Shown: positions 35,814 through 44,208, counted from the stretch's first letter. The stretch: 64,000 nt of DNA from Shewanella sp. HN-41 (GCF_000217915.1 NZ_AFOZ01000046.1:186001-250000), one strand, 5' to 3'. Program-made: numbers and translations. The notes: generated by a model not told the origin, from the sequence alone.

Positions 35814-36254
35814 TCACACTGCATGCGAAAACCGCCGGTTGTGGCGCTGTAATAACCCAAAAATCACTAATACGCCAAAGGTTGCCGCAAAGAGGGTTAA
35901 GGCTCTGGCTACGCCGTAAAAATCCGTCAGATTAAAGGAAATACCATCGGACCAAAGCACCACTAAACCCAGTGGGGTTTGCAGGGCCACTGCGGCAAAC
36001 CAATCGAATGGCAATCGAGGAAAAAGCCGCTGATATGTGAAAAGTATCAGCCCCGAGAGCAAGATTAACAGCCCAGCATCATGGGCACCCAAACCGAGGT
36101 AGGCAGGGCTATCGTGGCTAAGATTAGCGACACTGCCGAGCAAGGCAACCATATAGCCGGCACTGGCGACCAGTGCAAAACTGACAAAACTCAATACCGC
36201 CAAGAGAATACCTAAGCCGAATGCAGGTAAATATTTCATAAACTGTCTCATCAT
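35814..36254 (-). CDS. Small four-helix membrane protein
   Basis: A 146-residue protein made of about four hydrophobic helices with short loops (GLGILLAVLSFVSFALVASAGYMV; GLLILLSGLILFTYQRLF; FAAVALQTPLGLVVLW; ALTLFAATFGVLVIFGLLQ), ending in a basic tail. No recognised family or motif. Transcribed alone between the DUF885 lipoprotein and the esterase-fold gene. Confidence 0.6.
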   Translation of the reverse strand: MMRQFMKYLPAFGLGILLAVLSFVSFALVASAGYMVALLGSVANLSHDSPAYLGLGAHDAGLLILLSGLILFTYQRLFPRLPFDWFAAVALQTPLGLVVLWSDGISFNLTDFYGVARALTLFAATFGVLVIFGLLQRHNRRFSHAV

Positions 36255-36443
36255 TGCAGGGCGCGCTCGACCTAATCCCTAAAACCATAAAGGTGAATAA
36301 ATTAAGTCGAAAGATAGTAAAGCTACAATAACAGCCAAAATTTCCCTTAGCTATTAAGACCATAGTCTTATGATCACCATAACCCTATGCGTAATACGCA
36401 GAGAGCAACTAGGCAAAAATGTTCGCGCCCACAGTGAATAGGC

Positions 36444-37601
36444 TTATTGATTCGCCTGATACTCTGCTAACTGTTTACTGTATTTATTTTTGAAGAATGG
36501 ATGATCAGTTAATTCAAGCGCTTGCTTTTCATACTTAATGGCCTTAGCCAGCTGACCCTGGCTCGCATATACACTTGCCAATGCATGGCTGGCCTCGAAC
36601 GCAGTAGGAATCGCTTTTAAGGTTTGCTGATAAATATCTATGGCTTTGTCGGGATCGGTCGCCTCGAAAGACCTTGCCAACGCGATAAGCGAATCGGTAG
36701 CGGGCACGTCAAAACCATATTTGTCGTCCGAGAGCGTTTTATAGTGCGCCAAAATAGCAGCCGCCCCCTGCAGTGAAATGGTCGAGTCAGGCTTAAGCAC
36801 TTGGTGTACATCGTTAAAAATAGCTTCGATACCATAAGCCGTCGCTAAAACGGGTTGCGTCATATAGTAAGTGCCATCGAAGTGCTTGATGCGGTAGTCG
36901 AGTGAATCCGTGGCATTCGCCTTGATGATGGCTTCAAGCTTGGCAAAGTCAGCTAACTGATTTTGTTCGAAATCACTGTCGCTAGTGCTCATAAAAAGGA
37001 ATCTTGGCTTGCCTTTCATCCCTGCGAGCTTCTTAGCTGCATCTGCCATCACAAAGGCGTAGTTATCATCCAGTACGGGACTTGCGGCGATGTAAGCATT
37101 AAATAGGCTTGGGCGATTCAACAGGGTGTAGAGACTAAAAGTGGCATTGCCGGTGAAGCCATTGAGGATCCGAAAGCCATTAGTACGATATTGCTTATCG
37201 ATGGCGGGCAGTAGATCTCGCTCCATAAAATCTAAAAACTGCTGATTTTCTTGCTGCTTAATGGCTAAGGTTTTTAACTCCCCCAAGCCTGCATGACCAT
37301 CTGGCGCCGTCACTATTATCGTTTCCTGCCAAGGCCAGCCACCGTTATGGCTCATCCAATCTTCCATCCCAGCGAGAAAGCCGTGACTACGAGGATGTAA
37401 ATCCAGCAGCACCACATAGCGTTTATCAGGTTTCGACTGGTAACTGGCCGGCAATGTCACCTTAAAGTCAGCGGGCTCAGTTAACAGGCTCGAACTGATC
37501 TTTAACATCTGTGGCTGAGCGGGGAGGGTATCATCGGCATTTGCTGACACATTAACGAATGCAAAGCTGTAAATCACCAGCAGAATTAATAGCGTACGCA
37601 T
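36444..37601 (-). CDS. Exported esterase-D-fold protein with altered nucleophile and TPR tail
   Basis: A 385-residue exported protein: signal peptide (MRTLLILLVIYSFAFVNVSA), an alpha/beta-hydrolase domain of the putative-esterase (Fes/IroE) family up to about 265, then TPR-like helices (about 285-375: AIDIYQQTLKAIPTAFEASHALASVYASQGQLAKAIKYEKQALEL). At the nucleophile elbow, where relatives have GHSxGG, this protein has GFTGNATFSLY, so the Ser is Thr and the glycines differ, which suggests loss or change of activity. AAGGA sits 7 bp before ATG 37601, favouring that start over the earlier one at 37610. Confidence 0.75.
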   Translation of the reverse strand: MRTLLILLVIYSFAFVNVSANADDTLPAQPQMLKISSSLLTEPADFKVTLPASYQSKPDKRYVVLLDLHPRSHGFLAGMEDWMSHNGGWPWQETIIVTAPDGHAGLGELKTLAIKQQENQQFLDFMERDLLPAIDKQYRTNGFRILNGFTGNATFSLYTLLNRPSLFNAYIAASPVLDDNYAFVMADAAKKLAGMKGKPRFLFMSTSDSDFEQNQLADFAKLEAIIKANATDSLDYRIKHFDGTYYMTQPVLATAYGIEAIFNDVHQVLKPDSTISLQGAAAILAHYKTLSDDKYGFDVPATDSLIALARSFEATDPDKAIDIYQQTLKAIPTAFEASHALASVYASQGQLAKAIKYEKQALELTDHPFFKNKYSKQLAEYQANQ

Positions 37602-37832
37602 ATATTTCATTCCTTGAAAATCAACTAGATGGGTATAGTCCAAAGTTAACACTCGTATTATAGAAAGTAAATTCGATATCGCGGCATCCCCCTTCAGACA
37701 AGCCCATGACGCACATTAAGCATACCTACTTTGGCTGTGATAGCTGTCGAAATACACTAGCCAATTGTGCCAATAACGCTTAGGATCGGGGTTGCATTTT
37801 TAAGCCAACATATTGTGGAGTATCAAAACATT

Positions 37833-38513
37833 ATGGGTATCAGAGCCATAGTCGTAGACACAGCGGGCACCACGACAGACCTAAACTTTATCCAAGATGT
37901 ACTATTCCCCTATTCTGTCAAAGCCTTGCCAGACTTTTTAGCGCAGAACCAGCACAATGTATTGGTTGAAAACTGTATCTGTGACACTAAAGATATCGCC
38001 CTAGAGCCCGATGCGGACTTAGCGCGCGTGACCGAAATTTTGCAACAGTGGGTCAGCGAAGATCGTAAAGCTACACCACTTAAAACCCTGCAGGGGTTAA
38101 TTTGGAAACAAGGCTACGCCCAGGGTGAATTTAAGGGCCATATCTTCCCCGACTTTATTGAAGCGGTGAAACGTTTAAGTGCGCAAAAGCTGCGCATTTA
38201 CAGCTTTTCATCGGGCTCTGTCGATGCACAGAAGTTGTTATTTAGCCACAGCGATGGCGGCGATTTAACTGCGATGTTTAACGGTCATTTTGATACCCGA
38301 ACGGGCAACAAATTAGATAAGCAGGCTTACTGCAATATCCTCAACACTATCAGCTTAAGTCCAAAACAAGTGTTATTTGTGTCCGATGTGGTTGAAGAAT
38401 TAAAAGCCGCCGAGGCTGCAGGCATGATGACCTACCAAATGGTACGCGATAGCAAACAACGTACTGGTGAGTTCCGCAAAATCAGCAGCTTCGATGAGCT
38501 AGTGATCGAATAA
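37833..38513 (+). CDS. mtnC: Enolase-phosphatase E1 (MtnC)
   Basis: HAD-superfamily enzyme of the methionine salvage pathway, enolising and dephosphorylating 2,3-diketo-5-methylthiopentyl-1-phosphate. The 226 residues begin MGIRAIVVDTAGTTTD, with HAD motif I at Asp9. Motif II SSGS is near 127, and motif III with DVVEELKAAEAAGM follows near 187-200. The usual DIEGTT is DTAGTT here, so the acidic residue two positions after the nucleophile is Ala. Other mtn genes are not adjacent. GGAG lies about 12 bp upstream of the chosen ATG; the longer frame from 37767 is unlikely. Confidence 0.88.
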   Translation: MGIRAIVVDTAGTTTDLNFIQDVLFPYSVKALPDFLAQNQHNVLVENCICDTKDIALEPDADLARVTEILQQWVSEDRKATPLKTLQGLIWKQGYAQGEFKGHIFPDFIEAVKRLSAQKLRIYSFSSGSVDAQKLLFSHSDGGDLTAMFNGHFDTRTGNKLDKQAYCNILNTISLSPKQVLFVSDVVEELKAAEAAGMMTYQMVRDSKQRTGEFRKISSFDELVIE

Positions 38514-38555
38514 CGCGATAGCGACTCACTCCACTAGCTAACTTAGTCCATAAAA

Positions 38556-38583
38556 CGAAAGCGACCAGAAGGTCGCTTTTTTA
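38556..38583 (+). terminator. Rho-independent terminator of mtnC
   Basis: AAGCGACC/GGTCGCTT stem with a four-base loop followed by six T. Confidence 0.85.
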
Positions 38584-38592
38584 TTCGACTGT

Positions 38593-39681
38593 TTAGCTAC
38601 TCTTCGCCACCAACGGAAACGCAGCCGAGATACACTTTTTCACTTCAAAGCGATAACCATAATGCGCCTTTTTATCCGGCGTGATCTGTAATATCTCGTA
38701 ATCATTCAATTCAATCACATTAGACTCGGCGGGTTTCTCACACCGTGAACGACTATTGGCCTCGAATGTAAAGGCAAAACTCGCTAGCAATTGTCGCACT
38801 AAGTGCTGATATTGAACCCGCACCGATGCATAGGTTTGCTTGCGTTCTTCCTCCTCGAGCTCTTCGGTGCTTGGCACCCGTGCATTAGCACCTTGGTCAT
38901 TTTCAAGGGTTGGCTTAATCAGGACCAAATCAAGGGCTGGAGCCTTAGTCCCCCCTGTTGCATCCGGTATCAGTCCCAATGCTGGTTCAATGGCACGCTG
39001 TTCAGAGGTTTGTTGGCTTGCCGTGATTAAGTCGGCAAATGACGTTTCAATACTGCCCTCTAAATCGATAAGCAGGCTCAAGTGGTACAGCACCACAGAC
39101 GCTAACACAATGCGGATCAAAAAGGTTGTTTTACGAAATGAGGTATGCGAGGTGAGCCGTAACGATTTGACCCCTAAAGGTTTAAGTAAAAAGATCAACA
39201 CTAAATAAATAGGAATAATCAGCTGCAATGCCAGTAGCACAATCGCACTCACCATCAAAAACCAAGCGGGCATATAGAGTAAAATCGCCAAGTTATGGGT
39301 GTAATCCAGATGACTTGCCGAGACGCCAACCACTTCGTTCACTATGGCACCAGACCATCCTAAGGCAAAGTTGGCAATAATGGCATAAAACAGCAGTAAC
39401 ACAGCTTTGCCCGCGAGGCTGTGCCAGACACGTTCGAACACAGGCCAGAACTCGATGGCCATAGCGATCACGGCAACCAAGGCAACTTGCCCCATCCAAT
39501 TGGAGCTAAAAGCGAGTATCAAGGCAATAAGATACAACTTCTGCGCAAAGGATAACTTGGCGAACCCTTGGCTAAAATGACGCCACAACTTGCTCAATCC
39601 TAGCTGGAGCTTGCTAGGCAAAGGCTGGGTGACTTGCAGTAAGTGCTGACGAGCAGATTCAGTGTAATGACCTAAATTCAT
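38593..39681 (-). CDS. Multi-pass membrane protein of unknown function
   Basis: A 362-residue protein with five to six hydrophobic segments between residues 50 and 215 and a basic N-terminus. A soluble region of about 145 residues follows: a low-complexity linker (residues 225-280, with EELEEEERKQ) and a C-terminal domain with two cysteines (RSRCEKPAES, VKKCISAAF). No family was recognised. Similar single-copy genes occur in Shewanella, but I cannot confirm a role. Confidence 0.65.
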   Translation of the reverse strand: MNLGHYTESARQHLLQVTQPLPSKLQLGLSKLWRHFSQGFAKLSFAQKLYLIALILAFSSNWMGQVALVAVIAMAIEFWPVFERVWHSLAGKAVLLLFYAIIANFALGWSGAIVNEVVGVSASHLDYTHNLAILLYMPAWFLMVSAIVLLALQLIIPIYLVLIFLLKPLGVKSLRLTSHTSFRKTTFLIRIVLASVVLYHLSLLIDLEGSIETSFADLITASQQTSEQRAIEPALGLIPDATGGTKAPALDLVLIKPTLENDQGANARVPSTEELEEEERKQTYASVRVQYQHLVRQLLASFAFTFEANSRSRCEKPAESNVIELNDYEILQITPDKKAHYGYRFEVKKCISAAFPLVAKSS

Positions 39682-39976
39682 TGTTATTTTAAATTCCGTT
39701 TACGATTAAGATGTGCATCAGTTGCCGATGTAAGCTGCAAAACCTATGGCGACGCTCATGTCACCTATGCCAGTGTAGCGACTAACTTTAGCAATTCACT
39801 AGCAAAACCTGCCGAATCATCCCTTAGCGACGAAATGAATCTCCCACGAGATTCTATGTCGATGACTCGGAACAGAAAAGCCGTTTAAATGGATTTGAAA
39901 GTAATACCAGTGAGTAAAATCAAAGCGACCTTAAGATCGCTTCACTAAAGCGTTATGAACCTGACTCAAGATGAAC
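39682..39976. other. Intergenic region with terminator for the CMD gene
   Basis: About 295 bp without a gene. On the minus strand AAGCGATC/GGTCGCTT (39923-39942) with TTTGATTTT after it ends the carboxymuconolactone-decarboxylase-like transcript. Nothing else recognised. Confidence 0.6.
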
Positions 39977-40363
39977 TCAAACAACACTTAACTCCCGCTC
40001 GGCAAAGACCGATTTCGCGACGAACATGCCATTCAACGCTGCGGGAAAACCAGCATAAACAGACATTTGCAGTATCACTTCGACGATTTCCTGCGGTGCA
40101 CAACCGACATTTAACGCGCCGTTGATATGGACGTTTAACTGTGGCTGGCAATGCCCTAATGCTGTGAGCGCCGCGACAGTCACTAGCTCCCGCGTCCTAA
40201 GATCGAGCCCTTCACGCTGATAAATATCCCCAAAAGGATACTCGATAATATACTTGCCCAAGTCGGGGCAAATATTTGCCAGACTGCCGATCACTTTCTC
40301 ACCCGCCTCGCCATCGATTTCAGTCAGCTTAGCTAACCCCTGCACATACCTTTTATTACTCAT
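39977..40363 (-). CDS. Carboxymuconolactone decarboxylase-family protein
   Basis: A 128-residue AhpD-fold protein with the family sequence LDLRTRELVTVAALTALGHCQPQLNVHINGALNVGC...EIVEVILQMSVYAGFPAALNG. Unlike AhpD it has no CXXC pair, so it resembles the gamma-carboxymuconolactone decarboxylase side of the family; the true substrate is unknown. Preceded by a MerR-type promoter with 19-bp spacing (40395-40425), so it is probably induced by the adjacent MerR regulator. Last of a run of minus-strand genes. Confidence 0.88.
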   Translation of the reverse strand: MSNKRYVQGLAKLTEIDGEAGEKVIGSLANICPDLGKYIIEYPFGDIYQREGLDLRTRELVTVAALTALGHCQPQLNVHINGALNVGCAPQEIVEVILQMSVYAGFPAALNGMFVAKSVFAERELSVV

Positions 40364-40394
40364 CTCTGACTCCTTTGGATTGGACCACAGAAGT

Positions 40395-40425
40395 AGCTTA
40401 CGCCTTAGAGTTAACTCTAAGTCAA
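40395..40425 (-). promoter_or_regulatory. MerR-type promoter/operator of the CMD gene
   Basis: On the minus strand TTGACT (-35) and TAAGCT (-10) are separated by 19 bp rather than 17, the hallmark of MerR-activated promoters. The perfect 18-bp palindrome CTTAGAGTTAACTCTAAG (40404-40421) fills the spacer. The ORF starts 32 bp downstream of the -10. Confidence 0.85.
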
Positions 40426-40555
40426 CGGCTGATTGATGAATAATATAGGCAGTCCTGTGATGAAGTAGAAAGACAACAGCAACAGATAAAAGCGAATAAT
40501 ATTAGTCGATTCATTCTTAAACGAGGAACTTAGCGACGGCGCCGAATCGTTAAGT

Positions 40556-40912
40556 TTAGTCACTAAAATGTGTTTGATAATAGCGGATTTTTTGCTCGAG
40601 GGCGATCAGGTGCGCCTGCTCTTGGCGAATACGCTCGGCCAGTTGTGCGGCATGCTGCTCAAGCAATTGCTGCCGCTGGCCTGCGGTTGTATCGCCTTGA
40701 GCACGCAGTTCGGCATAGGTCAAAATTTGCTTTAGTGGCATGCCCGTTTCTTTTAAGCGATTGATAAACTCGATCCATTGTGCCTCTTTCTCCGCATAGT
40801 CGCGGTGCCCGCTCGCATTTCGCACCACAGTCCGCAGCAGGCCGATTTTCTCGTAATATCTGAGCGTGTGCACCGACAGTCCAGTGAGTGCAGCAAACTG
40901 ACCTATGTTCAT
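40556..40912 (-). CDS. MerR-family transcriptional regulator (MerR-1)
   Basis: A 118-residue regulator with a MerR N-terminal winged helix (MNIGQFAALTGLSVHTLRYYEKIGLL) and the second-wing HRDYAEKEAQWIEFINRLKETGMPLKQI, followed by a long dimerisation helix (about 85-115). It has no Cys in the effector region, so it is not metal-sensing; it looks like the NmlR/AdhR type that responds to reactive aldehydes or electrophiles. Its stop is followed by the MerR-type promoter of the CMD gene, its probable target. It begins 3 bp after the GFA-family gene on the same strand. Confidence 0.9.
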   Translation of the reverse strand: MNIGQFAALTGLSVHTLRYYEKIGLLRTVVRNASGHRDYAEKEAQWIEFINRLKETGMPLKQILTYAELRAQGDTTAGQRQQLLEQHAAQLAERIRQEQAHLIALEQKIRYYQTHFSD

Positions 40913-40915
40913 AAT

Positions 40916-41311
40916 CTAACGATCCGCAGGATGGTTAACGCCATCATTAGTGGGCACATTGCCTAACTCGAATGGATTGACCCCTTCGAGGCAACCAATG
41001 TTGTAACCATATTCATGGGGATTAGAACGCCGCTGGTGATGGGTGTAAATACCACAGAGGGAGCAGAAGTAGTGCTTGGCGGTTTTGGTATTGAATTCAT
41101 AGCATTTCAGCACATCTTCACCCTTGAGGATCTTGATCCCCGCCAGCGGTACAGAGCCAACAATCGCGCCCTTACGACGGCAGATGGAACAGTCACAGCG
41201 ACGAGGATTTTCGATGCCATTAGGCAGTGAAAGCTCCAACACCACGGCGCCACAATGACAAGACGCTTTGTGCTTCGGTTGAATAAGAGTATTGCCCACT
41301 TGTTTAATCAC
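40916..41311 (-). CDS. GFA/CENP-V-family zinc protein
   Basis: A 131-residue protein with the zinc-binding layout of the glutathione-dependent formaldehyde-activating (GFA) family: SCHCGAV near residue 18, RRCDCSICRRKG near 37-48, and HYFCSLCGIYTHHQRR near 80-95. The actual reaction of most members is unknown; an aldehyde-adduct role would fit the MerR neighbours. The start is GTG 41311, with AAGGAG 6 bp upstream; an overlapping ATG TGA is out of frame. 28 bp after the flavodoxin-fold gene and 3 bp before MerR-1, so the three probably form one transcript. Confidence 0.85.
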   Translation of the reverse strand: MIKQVGNTLIQPKHKASCHCGAVVLELSLPNGIENPRRCDCSICRRKGAIVGSVPLAGIKILKGEDVLKCYEFNTKTAKHYFCSLCGIYTHHQRRSNPHEYGYNIGCLEGVNPFELGNVPTNDGVNHPADR

Positions 41312-41339
41312 ATGTGACTCCTTATTTTGCTATTAAATT

Positions 41340-41918
41340 CTATAATCCTAAGCTTCCTAGTCGCTGCGCCTGCGCTCGCCATTGTTGCAATTGCGCCTCC
41401 CTAGCAGCAATCACAGGCCCCCACATATTAGACTTAGCTCGCTTAAAGCCACTAAAAACTAAGGTGGCGGTATCAAGTTGTTTAAGCGCTGGCGAACCTT
41501 GAAACCACTTGTAATACCATGGCGGCGTGTCCATGGTCATGATAATTCTCGAGGTTTTACCCCGTAACAACTTAGCGGGTATAGATTTACCTTTCTCATA
41601 TTGAAATGCAAACCCAGATAAAAATGTCCTATCTATTAAGCCCTTAAACTTAGCCGGAATACCACCCCACCAAATCGGGGTAATAATCACCACATGTTCG
41701 GCCCACTGGATATCAGCTTGAAACGCCAGTAAATCGGCTTCGAGTGGCTGATGTTGACGATAACCATGGGTCAGATTTGGGTCAAAATTCAGCTCGGCTA
41801 ATTTGACGATTTTCACTGAGTGTTTATCTGCTGCCGCTTGGGCATAGGTTTCAGCCAAATGCTCGCAAAAACTCTGCGCCTTAGGATTACCACTGATCAC
41901 TAAAATCTTTTTTGCCAC
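41340..41918 (-). CDS. Flavodoxin-fold NAD(P)H quinone oxidoreductase-like protein
   Basis: A 192-residue cytoplasmic flavoprotein of the NAD(P)H dehydrogenase (quinone) family: KKILVISGNPKAQSFCEHLAETY at the N-terminus, WAEHVVIITPIWWGGIPAKFKGLIDRTFLSGFAF in the middle and a C-terminal helix. These are marks of the MdaB/KefF/YwrO type group, which reduce quinones or other electrophiles. It follows the MerR-2 promoter directly (33 bp between -10 and ATG) and heads the three-gene transcript with GFA and MerR-1. Confidence 0.9.
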   Translation of the reverse strand: MAKKILVISGNPKAQSFCEHLAETYAQAAADKHSVKIVKLAELNFDPNLTHGYRQHQPLEADLLAFQADIQWAEHVVIITPIWWGGIPAKFKGLIDRTFLSGFAFQYEKGKSIPAKLLRGKTSRIIMTMDTPPWYYKWFQGSPALKQLDTATLVFSGFKRAKSNMWGPVIAAREAQLQQWRAQAQRLGSLGL

Positions 41919-41950
41919 GATAAAACCCTATAACAGTCAATGTGGCAAAC

Positions 41951-41982
41951 AGCATAAACCCTGCCCCTAAGGGGAGAGTCAA
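41951..41982 (-). promoter_or_regulatory. MerR-type promoter of the flavodoxin-fold gene
   Basis: On the minus strand TTGACT (-35) and TATGCT (-10) are 20 bp apart. The spacer carries a GC-rich dyad (41958-41979, arms ACCCTGCCCCT and AAGGGGAGAGT, two mismatches). This is the arrangement distorted by MerR-type activators. It lies between MerR-2 and its probable target. Confidence 0.85.
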
Positions 41983-41990
41983 GCCAGAGT

Positions 41991-42344
41991 TTAAGCTGGT
42001 GATTCGCAGGACTCTAAACCATGAATACAAACATCGAGCCGGACTAATTTATCTTCTAACTCGATAATCTGCCTTTGAAAATCGGCTTTTATGCTCAGAA
42101 GAAACTGTTGTACTGACTCAAGCTGTATCGCTTGATCCCCTTCGGTCGACAAGGCCTTAAGTTGTGAGAGTTTGATGCCTAAGGTTTTGGCTTCTTTGAT
42201 CAACAATAACTGGTTAATATCGGTTGTGTCATAGGTGCGATAACGTCCCTTGCGCAGCGGCGCACGAATCAGCCCCCACTCCTCATATAACCGAATTGCT
42301 TTTATCGACAAGCCAGTTTGCTTTGCCACTGCACCGATATACAT
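41991..42344 (-). CDS. MerR-family transcriptional regulator (MerR-2)
   Basis: A 117-residue regulator: MYIGAVAKQTGLSIKAIRLYEEWGLI forms the DNA-binding domain, the wing is KGRYRTYDTTDINQLLLIKEAKTLGIKLSQLKAL, and a helical dimerisation segment follows. The C-terminus carries two Cys (CIHGLESCESPA, residues about 107-114), reminiscent of metal- or redox-sensing MerR proteins such as ZntR/CueR but without the same spacing. The GC-rich dyad promoter immediately downstream (41951-41982) is the likely target. Confidence 0.9.
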   Translation of the reverse strand: MYIGAVAKQTGLSIKAIRLYEEWGLIRAPLRKGRYRTYDTTDINQLLLIKEAKTLGIKLSQLKALSTEGDQAIQLESVQQFLLSIKADFQRQIIELEDKLVRLDVCIHGLESCESPA

Positions 42345-42525
42345 AGTATTTAATCCATTAAAATAATTGAAAAAAACAGCTTAACCCAACAAGTCTCATC
42401 CAGCTGTTCACTGAGGTTAACGCTTGTCGCTCGTTCTTTATACTGCTAGTCTGACCATCTTAAACGAGCGTTTCAACTCGGATTTTTATATAGGCAATTC
42501 AATGCAAAATACACAGGAAAGTACA

Positions 42526-42954
42526 ATGGAAAAGTTTCTCGCGCAGCATCCCATAGTCACAGAAATCCCCGTCGCGTGGGGTGAAATGGATGCCCTGCAA
42601 CATGTAAATAATGTGGTGTATTTCCGTTATTTTGAGACGGCCCGTATCGACTTCTTCAATCGCCTCTTCCCGCTGGATGCCCTGTATAAATCCGGTGTTG
42701 GCCCAGTGATCAGCGAGAATCAGGCCCGCTATAAACGCCCGGTGACTTTCCCCGATACTCTATTGGTGAGTGTTAGCATCAGCGATATTCACAGCGATAG
42801 ATTTACCATGCATTATCAAGCTTTTAGTAAACAGCAACAGGCCGTAACCACCTTAGGCACCTCGGTCGCCGTGATGTTTAACTTTAAAACCGGTAAAAAA
42901 GCCGAACTACCGACAGAATTGCTCGCCATTCTCAAACAGTACGAACAAGCGTAA
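42526..42954 (+). CDS. Acyl-CoA thioesterase, 4HBT hot-dog family
   Basis: A 142-residue hot-dog-fold thioesterase. The catalytic loop is WGEMDALQHVNNVVYFRYFETARIDFF with Asp20 and His24, the 4-hydroxybenzoyl-CoA thioesterase signature. The strand NQARYKRPVTFPDTLLVSVSI follows. AGGA is 8 bp before ATG 42526, so the long upstream extension (start 42424) is rejected. Substrate chain length unknown. Divergent from MerR-2 by about 180 bp. Confidence 0.88.
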   Translation: MEKFLAQHPIVTEIPVAWGEMDALQHVNNVVYFRYFETARIDFFNRLFPLDALYKSGVGPVISENQARYKRPVTFPDTLLVSVSISDIHSDRFTMHYQAFSKQQQAVTTLGTSVAVMFNFKTGKKAELPTELLAILKQYEQA

Positions 42955-43016
42955 GCTAACCGAGTCCATGGTTAAATTGCCAGCACACTTTAGGTCATAC
43001 TCAGAGGGAAGCATGT

Positions 43017-43280
43017 ATGTCAGACACAGTGAAAAATGAAATAACCATTGAACATCAACAGGATAAACAGCGTTTTATTATCCCCTTCGAGGGTTATGAA
43101 GCCGTATTGGAATACCAAGTAAGCGGCAAGAATATCGATTTTAATCGCACCTTTGTCCCCAATGAACTGCGCGGCAAAGGCCTTGCCGAACGCTTAGTTC
43201 GCCACGGCTTAAGGTGGGCCAAAAGCCAAGATTTGGCTATCCAAGCCAGCTGCTGGTATGTGCAGAAGTTTTTGAAATGA
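43017..43280 (+). CDS. Short GNAT-like acetyltransferase (YjdJ type)
   Basis: An 87-residue protein of the single-domain acetyltransferase subgroup (PF14542 type) which contains only the core of the GNAT fold: FNRTFVPNELRGKGLAERLVRHGLRWAKSQDLAI has the acetyl-CoA-binding R/Q-x-x-G-x-G/A loop (ELRGKGLAERL). The terminal ASCWYVQKFL is conserved. The acceptor is unknown. Close to the thioesterase gene (62 bp) on the same strand. Confidence 0.85.
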   Translation: MSDTVKNEITIEHQQDKQRFIIPFEGYEAVLEYQVSGKNIDFNRTFVPNELRGKGLAERLVRHGLRWAKSQDLAIQASCWYVQKFLK

Positions 43281-43370
43281 TAAGCAACTTCTGCATAAAT
43301 ATTTTTACATTTAATTATCTAATATTAAAATACTCTGCAAATATAAATTGTTTTTACGAGCTGCTTTAAA

Positions 43371-44153
43371 ATGAATAATGATATGTTGAATGCTAAGACT
43401 GAGAAGAAAAACTTCAGGGAATACATGTCTGACTCGAACACCTTAATAAGCTTTTTACTGACATTGCTAGCAGTATTAGCTCCCACATTCAGAGGTTCTG
43501 ATTTTTTAAAACAACTTATTCAACTAAATATTGATGGATTACTTCTATATCAGGCTATTTTTGCTTTTTTAGCCTTAATATCCGCATTTGCGATATTATT
43601 CATAGTAAATCGATTAGTTAGTCATGCAAAGGTAAGAAATGCGTGGCACAGATATGGATATTACGTATTTGTATTTGCCATGCTTGGTGCTCTGTCTTTA
43701 AGCCTGAGAGAGTTTTATGCTCCTTCATCTTCACTTAGTAACTACTTTTTAGAGAAAGAAGAACATATCAACTATGCCTCTGTACAAGTAGAAGCTGGTC
43801 TAGAAATCGAATTAGAATACTGCTCTAAATCAGGTTCCCAAGTCACCTGTAATCTTGATGTTCGTAATGTTTCAAATGAAGATTTAGAAATCAGTGGCGT
43901 CGGTGGCACCAGAATATTCGATCAAGAGAATACAAAAGCCGAGTTGGAACGTATACATGTAGCGAATGAGTTCATACGGTCTTACCAAAAAATTTCACTG
44001 ACCAAAAAGTCCTCGACATCTTTGAAACTATTTTTCAAATATCCCACAGAATCCAATCCCACTGTAATTAAAAAACTTGGCTTTAATTTAGATTATTCTG
44101 AAGGAAGAAGAGCGTTCGCATTCCGGAACATAGCGATTACAAGCGGCATTTAA
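43371..44153 (+). CDS. AT-rich membrane protein of unknown function
   Basis: A 260-residue protein with three predicted transmembrane helices (about 27-43, 58-82 and 96-113) and a C-terminal soluble domain of about 140 residues with three cysteines. The DNA is visibly more AT-rich than the flanking genes, which suggests horizontal acquisition. No family recognised. A strong bidirectional hairpin (44171-44198) follows. Confidence 0.6.
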   Translation: MNNDMLNAKTEKKNFREYMSDSNTLISFLLTLLAVLAPTFRGSDFLKQLIQLNIDGLLLYQAIFAFLALISAFAILFIVNRLVSHAKVRNAWHRYGYYVFVFAMLGALSLSLREFYAPSSSLSNYFLEKEEHINYASVQVEAGLEIELEYCSKSGSQVTCNLDVRNVSNEDLEISGVGGTRIFDQENTKAELERIHVANEFIRSYQKISLTKKSSTSLKLFFKYPTESNPTVIKKLGFNLDYSEGRRAFAFRNIAITSGI

Positions 44154-44170
44154 TCTGAGAAATCAAACTA

Positions 44171-44198
44171 AATGAGCGCAATAACAATTGCGCTCATT
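44171..44198. terminator. Bidirectional hairpin between the AT-rich gene and the HPP gene
   Basis: AATGAGCGCAAT/ATTGCGCTCATT, a 12-bp perfect stem with a four-base loop; short T tracts on both sides. Confidence 0.7.
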
Positions 44199-44208
44199 TA
44201 TAACTTAG

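Noticed and set aside
42424..42525. Longer N-terminus of the thioesterase gene
   Set aside because: AGGA at the right spacing precedes ATG 42526, and the added part has no family similarity.
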